Of a stretch of DNA of 64,000 nucleotides, positions 1-11,984 are shown one piece after another. The stretch is from Alisma plantago-aquatica. Taxonomy: Eukaryota; Streptophyta; Magnoliopsida; Alismatales; Alismataceae. A program made the translations under genes and the position numbers. The stretch's first letter is position 1. Every line of letters begins with the position of its first letter. The stretch is from NCBI GenBank assembly GCA_963693085.1, contig OY856413.1, forward strand, positions 106,075,501-106,139,500, read 5' to 3'. The notes under the pieces are model-generated. The model saw only the letters and a list, made by a program, of their open reading frames with translations, was not told where the DNA came from and made no database searches.

Positions 1-232
1 TTGTGATAGTGGGTCTCCCTGACGTAGCCCCCTTGTTGCCTTGAACGGAGGTGTCATTTTTCCATTCCACACAATTCTGGTTTCCCCATTAGTGATCAAC
101 GACATGATATAGTTGATAACATTCATAGGTAGACTGGTTCTGTGCAGGGTATCTTCCACAAAACCCCAGTCCATTTGATCATATGCCTTGGTCAAGTCGA
201 CCTTAATAGCCCAACCATTATCTTGGAGAGGA
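1..232 (-). mobile_element. LINE A fragment (reverse transcriptase palm), copy 1
   Basis: This is the 5'-truncated end of a LINE nested in the CACTA element; the rest lies off the left edge. On the - strand it encodes the start of the RT palm, with KVDLTKAYDQMDWGF near 160-205 and the beginning of GLRQGDP near position 30. It is identical to 18092-18323 in copy 2, where the rest of the LINE can be read. Homology to RT ends at about 231, and AT-rich CACTA sequence continues beyond it. Confidence 0.88.
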
Positions 233-899
233 CACTATAAATTGCAACATACAAAATGTTCATAAATAAAAGTAAGCATAGTTGGCATAAATATGCATTG
301 GAGTCAGAAAACTAACTCACCATTCTTCCAAACTATAATTTTCTTTTTGCTGTCCACCTTTCCTCCAGCCTTTTTGAAATCTTTTATAGACCTATACGTT
401 AATGTAACACATTGAATGTAATTACTAAATAGCCATGTAATAATATATGTTAACCGATATAAATATAAAAATGTACTCATGTGAATAATGTATTTCTTAA
501 TTTGTGTCCCCCACTGTCTACTTCGCACCTTTAGGATCTCGATAACACACAGTTAGCATCGCGGGAACAATGACCAATAACATCCAACAATTATTCGTGA
601 GTGAAAATAAGGCAAACAAAATTAAACTAAATGTCCACAATGAAATATAATTATTAAGTCAAAATTATAAGCAAATTAAGTAAACTTACTCAACATTGTA
701 AGCTAACATCACACTCTTTTTTGCTTTACCAAAATATTTTAAATGTGGTAGAGCAGTATTCGGTAATAGATGTAGGGTCTTTGACTACAAAGCTAATCAA
801 TGATGGGACTAGAAATGCCATGTGGGGCAGTGTAAACTCTATACACACCCTACGTAAGTGGTTATGAAACATATATCATGTATGCATTGACATATAGAA

Positions 900-2960
900 A
901 ACATATCAACATATATAAAATGAGGTATTTAGCTAGATAAGACCTCACCATATCCAAAGTTCTATCACAGATGTATTCAACCAATCATAAATAAACATCT
1001 CCAAAACATCTTGTAGAAATATACTTTTATTATGAGGTTGACCTATAGCGTCCTCCTTAATATGGACCATCATAGGTGACCCTTCATCATTTTTGCCTAT
1101 CCATACTACCATAGCCCTGCATTGAGGACCTATTGAATCAAATAGGTCCTTTGTAAGCCAACCAGGTAATCAAAGAGGAGGTGGAGGGTGGAGGACGAGC
1201 TATAAGGGGTTTCTTAGGTGCTATGACCTACATATATATAATCTCATATCAATTGTCATGTATATACAAATACAAACATATTGTAAATTTACCATACATT
1301 AGTATAGACAACTCCCACTTTGGGCCACGCAACCACGTTGCCTTCTGCTTCACATATCTTCTCATGCTCGGGGTGGTCATATGGTAGTGCAGTCTTCTTC
1401 CAAGCAGCGTAGTCATACCTTAGAGTCACGAGAACCGCCTGGACGGTCATTGGAGCACCATGCATTGTGTCACCTACAAGAGGTGGGTAAGCCTCACCCA
1501 TAAAAATGACATATTCTTGTAATTTAAGATGGCATGACCTCAACCCCTGCAAATTTCTATAGAGTTTTATATATACACCTAACCATATTGTTCTGAGATA
1601 CTACTATGTCATAAAAATACTTACAAAGAGTGTGCTAGGTGGTGGGTCAATGGGATTACTCCGAAGCACCTATGTCGTAGGAGGGTCCACCTAGTATGAA
1701 GAGCAGGGCACCACATCTACTATATAAGAAGAATGATACTTTCCCATTGCTTCCTCTATACCCTTTGCAATCATCTCCTATACCTTTTCCTGAGAATTCC
1801 CCTTTTTTCTTATTCTCTGATGGCCCAAAGAAGGCTCTCATGTCAATACCAGTGCCAGCAGCCCTAACATGCCCATGATGCTCTTGGTTATCTAGAGCAA
1901 TTGTTCATCCCTTGTGGCCCTCAGGGGTGAACTTGCCTTCTTTCCTTTGCTTGTGTAGCTCCCACTGGTCATCATCATTAGTAATTGGTAAGTAAAACAT
2001 AACAATCATCAATACGAATTTCTTTGAGAGTTGAATTTTATCATTTTTGCAGCCACCTAGCAGTTGTGGGGTTGGATATTTCTCCAGATTTGGTCTTTCT
2101 CTAATCTATATATAGATCATGGTGAAGTAGAGGTTCTGTAGTAGTAGAGGAGTAGGATTCTGAGAAGAAGATGCTTGCGGTAGCTTTTGGCAAAGATGTA
2201 CATAGCTACTTGGATCCATCATGTGGTTGTACACATTCTTTGCATGTCATTCTCTTTGAGCATCGCTTATAGCCTGGTTAGTCCAAACCATATGTTAAAT
2301 ATGTAATACAATGAATTCAATATGATGAGCGAGGCTTAATACTATGAACTCGTCAGTTTGTCTCTTAGAAACAAACTCCTTCCTCACATTCAGGTCAAGA
2401 TAGCTCCAGTGCTTAAGGATTGGCTTCTTCTTCTTCCCACCGTGTTATATGTCTTTTGTTAGATTTGTCTAGTACTTCCTTACTACCCTGCCACAGTGTT
2501 GCATCACCTTTTTACGATGAAGTATTTCATCTAGTTCAAATTTTCTCTACTAAAGTTCATAGACTTAATGGAATATTCTTAAAAATAGAATTATAATCAG
2601 CTTTCAAAACGCAATTGTAAATGATAATATCTCACACATAGTTCCTTCCATATTAAGTCTAGCTTGCTTGGATTAACTTTATGCCAAGATTCTACACTTA
2701 TATCCCTTTTGATACGAGTCAAAACCCCTAGATATGACACAAAATAATTACGGTTCTTCCAAACAAGATTTACTCAATTATCACACTCAACGACCAGCTT
2801 CGGTCTGTTATCCCTTTTCTCCAGTAACTTGTTCATCATGGTGATGCCTTGTATTATTGCACGCTTATGATGTTGCACATCAAGCTCAAAAAGATCCTCA
2901 GGGGATACATCCTCATGCTAAAAGTCCACGTGAATCTCAAATGTCATATACAATGTCCTA
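900..2960 (-). pseudogene. CACTA accessory coding region (Transposase_24/DUF8039/Ulp1-N type), copy 1
   Basis: On the - strand several broken frames resemble the second coding block of grass CACTA elements. Near 2930-2620 there is a segment of the Transposase_24 type (KRDISVESWHKVNPSKLDLI). At 1289-1552 there is a DUF8039-like stretch with HGAPMTVQAV and the closing VVAWPK. Near 1180-960 there is a segment like the part before the Ulp1 peptidase domain, ending NTSVIELWIW. Stops and AT-rich breaks, perhaps old introns, separate them. No peptidase catalytic triad was found. The assignment rests on family resemblance from memory. Confidence 0.6.
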
Positions 2961-3089
2961 TTGTCAGATGTCATCTAAAACAATGTCATATCAAAAATAG
3001 TCAAACAATTAAATATAATTGATAAAGAATGTAAAATTCTTATCCAACATTAAAAATAATAAAAGCATGCCTCTAATATTTGGATCTTG

Positions 3090-3960
3090 TATCAATTAAC
3101 ATTCCCTATGTGTCACCTCCATGCATATATAAGTCAATGTCAACTTTAATATTTGGGGAACCCAAGACAACTGCGAATTGACTAGAGTTGTTATACTTGT
3201 CATAGTACTCTTCTTCATCTATAGTATCTAAAATGAACTACCTTTTACCATGAAGAACAACTAACCATTTTTCATTTTCATGATCATCTATATAAAATAC
3301 TTGCTTTACATGTGATGCCATTAGGAATGGTTCACCCTTATTACCAATCTTTTCAAAATTCACTAATGTGAAACCCAATTCATCCACTACAGCCAATCAA
3401 CCCAATTACACCTAAATATTGGAACTCTGAAATTTATGTAGCCAAACTCCCATATGTCTTCAATGACACTGTATATGACATTGGATATCCACTATTTTGG
3501 ATGAAACTCTTATCATCTTGATGCTTAGTGTAATATAAAAATCCATTTATGTCAAACCCTTCATAAGACCTATTTTATTTTTTGGTTTAAAGGTGAGACA
3601 TTTGATATTTTTAGAAACATTATTTGGTGTTTGAGATAGTTGACATAAGACTTTATCTTCAAACCACCTAATAAATGTCTTGTTATGCTCTCTAGCAAGC
3701 CACATTGAATTGGCTCGAGGAAATTTTGTCTTGATGAAATTGGTATGTTCGGTGATGTAACTACTCACTTCATCAATTTTGTGTAAAATATACGAGTGTG
3801 ATTGTTCCCACAGCTCACGCTGATTACTTTCACTCATGCTCCTAAAGTCCCTTTGCCAAAATAGCCCTCAATATTCTTGTTGTTTATAGGAGCTTCATTA
3901 CAACTCATAAAGTCATTGCAAATGTCTATAACTTCCCTAGCTACATAACCCTCAATAATG
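3090..3960 (-). pseudogene. CACTA TNP2-associated DUF4216 region, copy 1
   Basis: The - strand frame at 3837-3547 (96 aa, MSESNQRELWEQSHSYIL...) matches the linker that follows DUF4218 in CACTA proteins, with WLAREHNKTFIRWFEDKV. After stops and a frameshift, 3400-3100 encodes a DUF4216-like piece with DELGFTLVNFEKIGNKGEPF and QVFYIDDHENEKWLVVLHGK. The order TNP2, DUF4218, DUF4216 is the usual one. Several in-frame stops show that it is dead. Confidence 0.75.
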
Positions 3961-3989
3961 ATTCCTTCACAAGCCGATATTGGTTTTGA

Positions 3990-4360
3990 ACATCACCTTT
4001 AAAACTCATGTACCATTCAAAAGGATACATCTAGTGTAATAAAATTGGTCCCAACATTTTCACTTCCCTAGTGAGATGGACAACAAGATGTACCATGATA
4101 TCAAAGAATGAATGAGGAAAATACATCTCAAACTGGTAAAGGGTAACAACCACTTCTCTTTGCAACTTATCAAGATTTTGAGGATCAATAACTTTGCTGC
4201 ATAGAGTGCCGAAGAAGAAATAAAGTCTGGTGATTGCAAACCTTACATGATTTGGCAGTATAGATCGAATTGCTACAGGCAATATTTGTTGCATTAGAGT
4301 GTGACAATCTTGATATTTAAGTCCTCTAGGCTTCAAATCTTTCATTGAAACCAATCTATA
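3990..4360 (-). pseudogene. CACTA DUF4218 domain remnant, copy 1
   Basis: A 107-residue frame on the - strand (4354-4031) carries the hallmark DUF4218 sequence found next to TNP2 transposase. It has KYQDCHTLMQQILPVAIRSI, then VRFAITRLYFFF, LCSKVIDPQNLDKLQ and EMYFPHSFFDIMVHLVVHL. It follows the TNP2 core on the same strand after a broken AT-rich junction containing a run of A (4410-4419 on the + strand). It is a fragment of the transposase polyprotein and not a gene in its own right. Confidence 0.85.
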
Positions 4361-4430
4361 GATATTGAAAGAGTATCACTGTGGTACCTTAACATTAAGC
4401 AGTCACTCGCAAAAAAAAAATTTCTCCTTT

Positions 4431-6233
4431 CTAGACAATGTGTAACAAGCAGGAGGTAAATATGTTTCTTCGATCACCCTTAACTACTTCTGTTAATTTT
4501 CTCCTTATTCCCATTTCACGTAGGTCCACTCTGGATTTGATGCTATCTTTAGTCTTATCTGGTATATTCAATAGAGTACCAATGAGGCTATCATAGACAC
4601 TTTTCTCAACATGCATGACATCGATGCAATGCCTAACTACCAAAGAGCTCCAGTAAGGAAGATCCCTAAATATTGACCACTTCTTTTAGAAATATTTGTC
4701 ACTCTATGTGAGAATGGTACATTTTGATCTCTTACCGAATGCATTGACAAAAAAAATTACTCTTTCATAAACAACCTCCCATGATATAGGCTTAGGGGCA
4801 CTACGTTCCTCATTCGGTCCATTGAATGCTTTGTGCAACCTTCGGTAAGGATGAACTTTCATAAGAAACCTTCGATGAACAAGATATACAGTCTTACTGC
4901 CATGTTTTAGTCGTATTGAATCAGTGTTCTTTTCACATATAGGACATGCTTTGGATCCTTTAACACTGTATCCAGACAAATTGCCATATGTTGGAAAGTC
5001 ATTAATAGTGGAAACAACATACAATGCAAATGAAATGTCTCTCTACATGAAATATCATAGGTCATCACACCTTCTCCCCAAAGTTTCTTTAAGTCATCAA
5101 TAAGAGGTTCCAGATAAACATCAATATCATTTCGAGGTTGTTTAGCGCCCGATATCAACAATGAAAAAATAACATACTTATTATTCATACACAACCAGGG
5201 AAGAAGATTGTATATAACAATCATAGTAGGCCAAGTGCTATGTTGGCTTCTTAATGTGTTGTATGGATCAATACAAAGCCCAAGTCTTATATTCATGACT
5301 TCTTCACCAAATTCAAGGTACAATAAATCAATCTTCTTCCACTGTGGGGTATCAGACGCGTGTCATAGGATCCCATCATTTTTTATTTACATCTACATGC
5401 CACCTTAAATTCTCTACATCCATGGTACTAGCAAACAAGCATTAAAATTGTGGTATTATAGGTAGATACCACATCATCTTGGCAGGAAAGCCAGTTTTGG
5501 ACTTCCCTGAAGTCATCATTTTTATACCTTGATGTCCCTCATTTTGGACAATATTTCAAATAGACATAGTCCTTTTGAAATAACACAGTTTTTCAGACAT
5601 GCATGTATCTTCTTAGCCTTCATTCTCAATGGGCATAACATTTTCTTTGATTCTTATATTGAAATTGGAAGTTTGTTGCCTTTGAGAAGATTTTCTTTCA
5701 ACAAGGATAACAATGACGTGAAGCTTGTGTTGTTCCAACTATTGTGAGACTTCAGAGTAAACAACCTCAACACAACACTCAGCTTCATAAACTTAGTACA
5801 ACCTATGTATAATGGTCACTCAACATCAGGCACAATGTTTCTAAGTAAGGAAGGTGGATCGATGTTCTCTACCCCACAACTATCTAGCATCACATCAACC
5901 AAGTCTATTGGAATCAATTCATTCACATCTACATCATTGGTGACAATTTCTTCTTCAACACGAGTACCTCTATCGACATTCAATGATTTCATGGTTGGAA
6001 TATCTGCATGCCAGTACCATTATGTATAGCCCTATATAATAATATTTCACATGACATGACTTTTGATTTCATCCAAGGTGTCAACTTTCAAGTTGTTACT
6101 GCAATGCCTACAAGGACAATAGAACCTATCTCCAAAACATTTCCTATGTTGCTCCACAAATCTTATAAACTAATCAAGACCATAATTAACTCGGGGTGTG
6201 GCAATTTGGAATGGACATACATTATCTATCCAT
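4431..6233 (-). pseudogene. TNP2: CACTA TNP2-type transposase, decayed, copy 1
   Basis: TNP2 is the DDE-family transposase of CACTA elements. Read leftwards from an ATG at 6233, the N-terminal Transpos_assoc-like domain shows FIRFVEQHRKCFGDRFYCPC and ends with GYT-WYWH near 6010. The core follows: ASDTPQWKKIDLLYLEFGEE, IRLGLCIDPYNTL, STWPTMIVIYNLLPWLCM and DDLKKLWGEGVMTYD (5380-5060), then NDFPTYGNLSGYSVKG with CPIC (5010-4930). At 4643-4431 it shows RHCIDVMHVEKSVYDSLIG and DLREMGIRRKL. Stops and frameshifts break it at about 6225, 6160, 6030 and 5020 and again near 4700. The family call is firm; the protein is not functional. Confidence 0.9.
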
Positions 6234-6258
6234 TCTATGATCAAAGAGAGAACAAGTA

Positions 6259-6333
6259 TTAGGGTTTAGGGTTTACATATTAGGTTTAAGATTTATAGAT
6301 TAGGTTTAGGGTTTACATATTAGGTTCAGGGTT
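6259..6333 (+). repeat. Short telomere-like repeat tract, copy 1
   Basis: Just upstream of the TNP2 start the + strand carries TTAGGGTTTAGGGTTTACAT and then imperfect TTAGGTTTA units, including a second TAGGTTTAGGGTTTAC. Four to six degenerate copies of the plant telomere unit TTTAGGG are recognisable in about 75 bp. It lies inside the CACTA element, so it is not a chromosome end. Confidence 0.6.
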
Positions 6334-7199
6334 CAATAATGATTGTGTGTACCACCTATCCCATTCTTGAACACCTAATCTCACTAGTAAGTGCATGATG
6401 TGTATTCATTTTTCAAGAATATTTTAGCAGCATTTCCCTATAGTTCTCCAAGTACACCGATGTAGGTGGGAAAATGTCCACAAACATATGTACTTAGAGA
6501 ACAAACGGGAAAGTGCTGACAAAACATCTTGAAAACTGATTATACATTATAAACTTACATCCTAAGTGAGATTAAGTGTTCAAGAGAAGTCCCAAAATGG
6601 GTACTGTCTAATATTTACTCCTAATGAGTAAATCTCAGATGGATTTCTAGGCCAACAGATATATATGTCCTTAAGGTTTATGATTCATATAAAAAGATAT
6701 ATATTAGCCACTCTATTTCATACCAATTATGCAACTTAATAGAGAACTATGTCACTAGTGTTTACTAAGATTCTCTAAGCATGATCATGGAGTACATTAG
6801 AAGGATTCATCATCCCATATGCATCACGAAGTCACAGTAAAACCAAGATTCCCATAGAAACCCTAGATTCAATTCATCATTTAGGAATCCTGCCTAATTA
6901 GATAACCAGCACATACATTATTTGAAAATCAAAAAGAAAATTGAATTTAATTAGTGTATGTAGCATAGGAATGATAAATAAATACCTCAGTTCACCCTAT
7001 TCATCATTCACAGATATAATTAATGTACAAATCGATCTACTAGCATTCATGTAACATTATCAACCCTTACTACATATATAACTAATATTTGTTTTGTAAC
7101 AATGGTAGGGTCATGCATATATGTACATATGTATTAATATGCCTCATTAATAGATCCAGCATTTAGGGAATATGTAATCACTTGTATACTCCATGGATT

Positions 7200-8510
7200 A
7201 TCACCTCATCTTATTCAATTTATTGATTTATCAAATGTGATCAAAAGAGGTGAGGGGGTACCTTTTGATATTTGATTGTGGATCCTTCACGCTTGGTTGA
7301 AGAAACACGACTGGTGGTGAAGGTGATTCTTCATGGTGGTGGTGGTTGTGAACTTGCTATTGGTCGTTGCTTGCATCCAGTGGCGGTACAACTAGTAGAA
7401 GAGGAGAGGAGGCAGTGAGGTGGCTCTGCCTTGGATCCCTAGGTCAAACTCAGTGGAGAAGAATGGCGGGTGATGGATGGTCATGGTACCACGATGGAGT
7501 GGTAGATAGTGGAAACAATAGTGGTGGCCATGGTTTGCAACTGCCCAGAACTATAACACAGCGGTTGAGGGAGGTAGGTATGACGGCTGGCAGCAACAAC
7601 GGTAGCTGGAGTAGGATCAAGAGCAGCGGATGTTGGAATCATTGAAGCTAGGGAAAAATTGAGCACATCAAACAATGAAATAGAGATTGGGGGAAGTTTG
7701 TTTCGCATGGGTTCTATAAATTTAACATAGTTGTCGGTTGTTAATGAAAACTGACACCTAAGAACTCCACATCGGTTATATGAAAAAAATTGACACCTAA
7801 CCTAGTAACTTAAACGTGAGTTCCTTGTAAAAATTAATTCAAGACACAATTATCTTGAGGGAAAAAATGAGCTAAGTAATGCCTGAGTCGTTGGTTGGGT
7901 TACGAAAAGAAACACCTACCATAGTACCGAAGTCTTTGGTTTGCTCAAAACAACTGATGCATAAGGCCATTATTCGGATGAAAAAATCAGCCTGGGTAGT
8001 GACAGAATCATCGATTTTTATCCTCAATAACTGACACTAGAGTGTAATATGGGAGGAACACATTTTTTGTGCGGGTGTGGCACAGACCATCCAACGTTGG
8101 TTTCTTTGCAAAGGAACTGACACCGATTGTGCAATTTTTTGTGGTTTTTCTTGCGAATTGATGTTAGTTTTCTGAGAATAATACCAATGCCAAAAGTATT
8201 CTGGAGGCAAATTTTGTTTTGTGCAAAGGTGTCTATTGTTAGTTCAGAGGAAATCAACACTTACCTTACCAATTTTGGAGGCAAATATATTGTCATAAAG
8301 AATTGTGTTTAACAGGTTATTTTAGACATTGATTTTGGTAAAGTTTAACCAATGTTGAAGAAAAAGTGGTACTCATATCTTTTCTAAATCGGCAGGACTT
8401 GATCAATGGTAACACTTATGCTATAGAAGTAACATTATTTTATCTATAGTGTCATTTTATCAGATGAACCGATGTCAGGAAAAGTGACAGAGGTCATAAA
8501 TGTACTAGTG
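7200..8510 (-). other. CACTA 5' terminal region with subterminal repeats, copy 1
   Basis: This region lies between the TNP2 start and the element end. It contains scattered short motifs in both orientations: ACTGACAC(C) at about 7750, 8038 and 8109, TTGACACC near 7790, and TCGGTT at 7733 and 7773. Such subterminal motifs are where CACTA transposases bind in the studied elements. A more GC-rich patch at 7300-7650 has an open frame of 92 aa (7367-7645, +) and one of 75 aa on the other strand. Neither resembles a known protein, so no gene is called. The terminal inverted repeat is at about 8496-8510. Confidence 0.6.
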
Positions 8511-9392
8511 CTTGCATGTTTGTTTTGTTATTTCTTGTTATATATGAGTTTCAACCAAGCATATATGTTACATAAATATGTGATTTTATATGTTTGCATA
8601 GAAACTCAACATAATTGGGCTGATGTGTAGCCATTTTATGAACTTTGGGTATCAAGTAATCAATTGTTGCTTCCTCTCTTATATGATATTTGTTGTGTAT
8701 ATCTTTGATGATCAGTTTGCAATACAGATGAAATCTACATATGGTTTGTAATAAAAAAGGGCTATTATCTTGATCTCATGTACTTGTTTAGTTTCCTTGG
8801 ATGCATGTCCTTTTCTTCACAAGCTTTATGGTTCACTACAAATGAATGATGTTGGTGTGGTTCCATTGATGCATATATTATGTGAATGTTGTCCATTCTA
8901 GGGATGCACGCTTGATTCCTTTCAATAGTGTTATCAGGCCATGAGGAGTGAGGAATTAGGTAACAAATGATTATGTGAAAAATGGTATTGAGCCAATGAC
9001 ATATTGTCTATGTATAATTAAAACTCAATTGCTCATATGAACCTAGGAAAACCTTAGTCCATAATGGTGAAGCCAGGTGTCATGAACCTAGGGAAATCCC
9101 CTCCTGTGTACCTAGGATATGGGGTCGAGTTGTTGTGTAGACAGCCTTTTCTTCAATGGCAAACATATATGGTGAACCTATAGTAGATTGAGGTGCACAT
9201 TTTCGCTCTTAGTGGGGCTAGAATGCTTATGGTATGTAATGTGGGTTACCTGGACTCATTAAACTAGTTGAATATTGTCGTTATTACATTTATAATTAGG
9301 GAAAGTGAAAATGTAGAAGAGAATGGTTGTTATTATATTGCAAGTGATGATTAAAATGCATTGTTGTAAGAATATTTTTCTCAAATTGATAG
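8511..9392. other. Unassigned intergenic sequence, copy 1
   Basis: No coding region, terminal repeat or known element is recognisable between the CACTA terminus and the LTR element. The patch 9020-9200 has repeated (G)AACCTAGG words, which recalls decayed LTR sequence, but no partner was found. Confidence 0.4.
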
Positions 9393-9615
9393 TGTAAGAG
9401 TGTCTATTTACTTAGTGTTTTAGTATTTTACTCAACTTCTGTTTAGTTTGTTTGTAACATGGACCCAATAGTCTATTGTCATGTTAGGGTTTGTCTAAGT
9501 TTATGTATGCTTCCCCCTTCTCCCATTTATAGGAAAGGGTACATGCCTTTTTTCTATCAAAGTAATAAGAAAAACCTATACGTTAAGGTTCTCCCTACTT
9601 AGATCATTTTCCACA
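9393..9615 (+). repeat. 5' LTR of the non-autonomous element, copy 1
   Basis: This 223-bp LTR begins TG and ends CA. It includes CCATTTATAGGAAA near 9524, a plausible TATA-like promoter patch. It matches 27484-27706. Confidence 0.9.
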
Positions 9616-11984
9616 TTGTATCAGAGCACTGATCCTGTGTCACCCCCAACCCAAAGAAAGAGAGCACAAAGGAGAGTTGCCTCCCCTTGTCAGTGGTTGT
9701 CGGCGCTAGGCATTGCTAGGTTGTCTATAGGGATTTTTCTATGTCTACCTCTTCTTGGAGCAGTCTCCATGGATTCATCTCCATTTTCATCAACAAAAAT
9801 CATCCTATGAAGTTGTTGGATCCAAATCTACAAGGGACGCCATGCTTCCATCAATCTTGCTTGCTAATGAAGCCACCACAATCCTATTCACCACCATCAT
9901 CACAAATCTACATTGCCATTACCAACTCTGCCACTGATTGAATCCATGCATCCACTCCTATTGATATCTACTCCTAAATCAAGGAAAAGATCTCTTATTT
10001 CTACTAATATTGAGTATCCATCAACCTCCACTGCTTTAGTGGAGATCCAGAAGGATTTTCATCTCTTTTGTTGATGTTTCTGGGGTTTTCTGCTGCTAAT
10101 CACCGCTGACACGATGTGTAGGTAGTGTTTTTCTTTTTCATGACTTCATTCGCTGGTTTTGGACACAAAGTTTCATTTTTTGGCACAGTGTGTTTGGTGA
10201 TTCATCGGTGTGAGACATGGAGTGTCCTTCTTTGACACGGCATGTCACCTGCTTCTACCCCGAGCTTCTATCAATTGACATGGCATTTTTGCTATTGTAC
10301 TACCAGACACAGTTGTATCTCTTCATCAGCACAGCATGTTGTCAGCTTTCTTCCCATGTCAACTGACACGGCATGTCGCTCAATGGCATGGTGTGTCCTC
10401 TTCTTACTGTTGCTACATCTTGGTGTGCTACAATGATTCTATCATATGGTGGAGGTATCTATATATTGTTTGTCCCTTCTTTCTCCTACCAGCAATAATT
10501 ATCTTTCAATTTTAAGTATTCTTATAATTTTATTTACACCCCCAGTCTTCCTACCCTACTTAACTATTTTTTCTACCTCCTTAATACATTTTCCACCCCC
10601 CTTTATATATTGAACCTATTCATCCTACTGAGTAACATTCTAGTAGTGTATCTTCTCTTTCTACGGAGTTCCATTCCGGTAGTCTTCTTTTTGTTCTTCT
10701 TGTCCTACTCTCATATTATTTTTTTGACCTAATATAAAAAAATTGTGGGGGATCTGCCCCTGCACCCCCAGATTTGTCAGTCTATGGGTCAAACAAATCG
10801 CATTTTGAGTCATAATCAGATCCATTTAATTTTCTATTTGAATTTATATAATCGGGTTATTTTGCACCTTGACTCACACTATTATTTACCTCCTCCACAT
10901 ATTTTCCTACACAATCCTTCCTCTACCATTATTTTTTACTCTTCACACCAAGCGCTCTCTTGACTCTTTTTGTGATTGGTGTGAGGGGGATAATAGAGGA
11001 TGAAGAGTAGAGGGAAGAGATGAGAGGGAGGAGAGATGAAGAAAGAAATGAAGAATTTAGTTATTTTGCTATGTGCATCTTCATGCCACTTTTTACTACT
11101 GCTATATGGATCATTGTGCTACTATTGGTGTTCCTTTTTCATCTATGAGGGTCTATCTATTATTATGTGGATTTATCATGATTGTGTTACTATTATATGG
11201 AGATTTATGATGCCATTATTGCTTACTCATCATCTACCTCAACTGCTACTATGAAGTTACATATTGGGACGTCATGCTTCTACTTGTGCTATGATTAGCA
11301 CATTTTACTTATTGCTTTGTGCTTTTGCACTATCTGTTGTCCATTCTATGTTTTGCACGTTGACTTTCTACTGTGGACCAACACTCTTTGGACTTTGTGG
11401 ACCAACACTCTCTGGACTTTGATGCCTAATACTGTGTTGGATACTTTATGAAGAGGGAAGATGGTGAAGACTTTTTTGTTGTCGACTTTACATGGAGATT
11501 TGTCTACAATGCATATTGGAGTTATTTATTTATCTTACTATTTTGTACGCTGGTCTTTTATCCACCCACATCATCAACTTTTTTTTCTGCGTGCCAACAC
11601 TCCTTGGCTTGTTCGTGCTTTGTGCACGTTAAATCTCTACTTGTACGTGCTTTGTTTGCATGTTGACTACTGCTGCTTCTTGTGACCTAGCACTCTCTAG
11701 GACCTATGATCTAGCACTCTTTGTCTACTACTACGATGATTGTGATGAATATCTCAGTGCCTATCTGCTATTCTTTTTGTTGTTGGAATCTATTTTGATG
11801 ACGAAGCAGCCTCAATGCTTTTTGAAATATATGTTGCTTTGGAGTATCTACTTCAGGGGGAGTCTTTGAGTTTTTGAGTGCTTCTAACTGATTGTAACAT
11901 TGAGGGGGAGAAATTCTTGTATGAGCTTGGCTATCTTTTTATTATGTTTAGTTTGTCTATCTGTTTGCAAGCTAACTTGGAATT
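9393..11984 (+). mobile_element. Non-autonomous LTR retrotransposon, copy 1, lacking its 3' end
   Basis: The 5' LTR is 9393-9615 (TGTAAGAG...TTCCACA), preceded by GATAG. A primer binding site for initiator tRNA-Met follows (TTGTATCAGAGC at 9616). The interior encodes no gag, protease, integrase or RT that can be recognised. It carries degenerate words such as GACACGGCATGTC (about 10235-10380) and a doubled GGACCAACACTCT (about 11378 and 11401). The element stops at 11984, about 117 bp before where the 3' LTR begins in copy 2, because the duplication breakpoint cuts it. Confidence 0.9.

Larger units (their letters stand above)
1..8510 (-). mobile_element. CACTA (En/Spm) DNA transposon, copy 1, cut by window edge
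   Basis: This is the right (5') part of a CACTA element read on the - strand. The terminus at 8510 reads ...ACTAGTG followed by CTT; in reverse complement it begins CACTAGTACATTT. By homology with copy 2 the other end lies about 1.96 kb left of the window. Inside are TNP2, DUF4218, DUF4216 and accessory coding remnants, all broken by stops and frameshifts, so this copy cannot encode an intact transposase. Confidence 0.9.
1..11984. repeat. Large direct duplication, copy 1 (right part)
   Basis: This stretch matches 18092-30075 base for base at an offset of 18,091. Six substitutions were found by eye: 350/18441, 676/18767, 6183/24274, 11175/29266, 11646/29737 and 11890/29981 (about 0.05%). The match ends between 11984 and 11985, where copy 1 reads GTTAATGAGG and copy 2 reads CTCCTGAGAT. 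Copy 1 is already under way at position 1, so its left end lies outside the window. A tandem duplication with unit 18,091 bp would start it about 6.1 kb to the left. Confidence 0.97.

Noticed and set aside
233..245. CACTATAAATTG at the LINE A border as the CACTA terminus
   Set aside because: It does not match the right terminal repeat, and its flanking GGA is not found at 8511 (CTT). The CACTAGTA end at 16134 with CTT fits both criteria.
7367..7645. 92-codon open frame in a GC-richer patch of the CACTA element
   Set aside because: It has no similarity to a known protein, the opposite strand is equally open, and it lies in the 5' region of a dead transposon.
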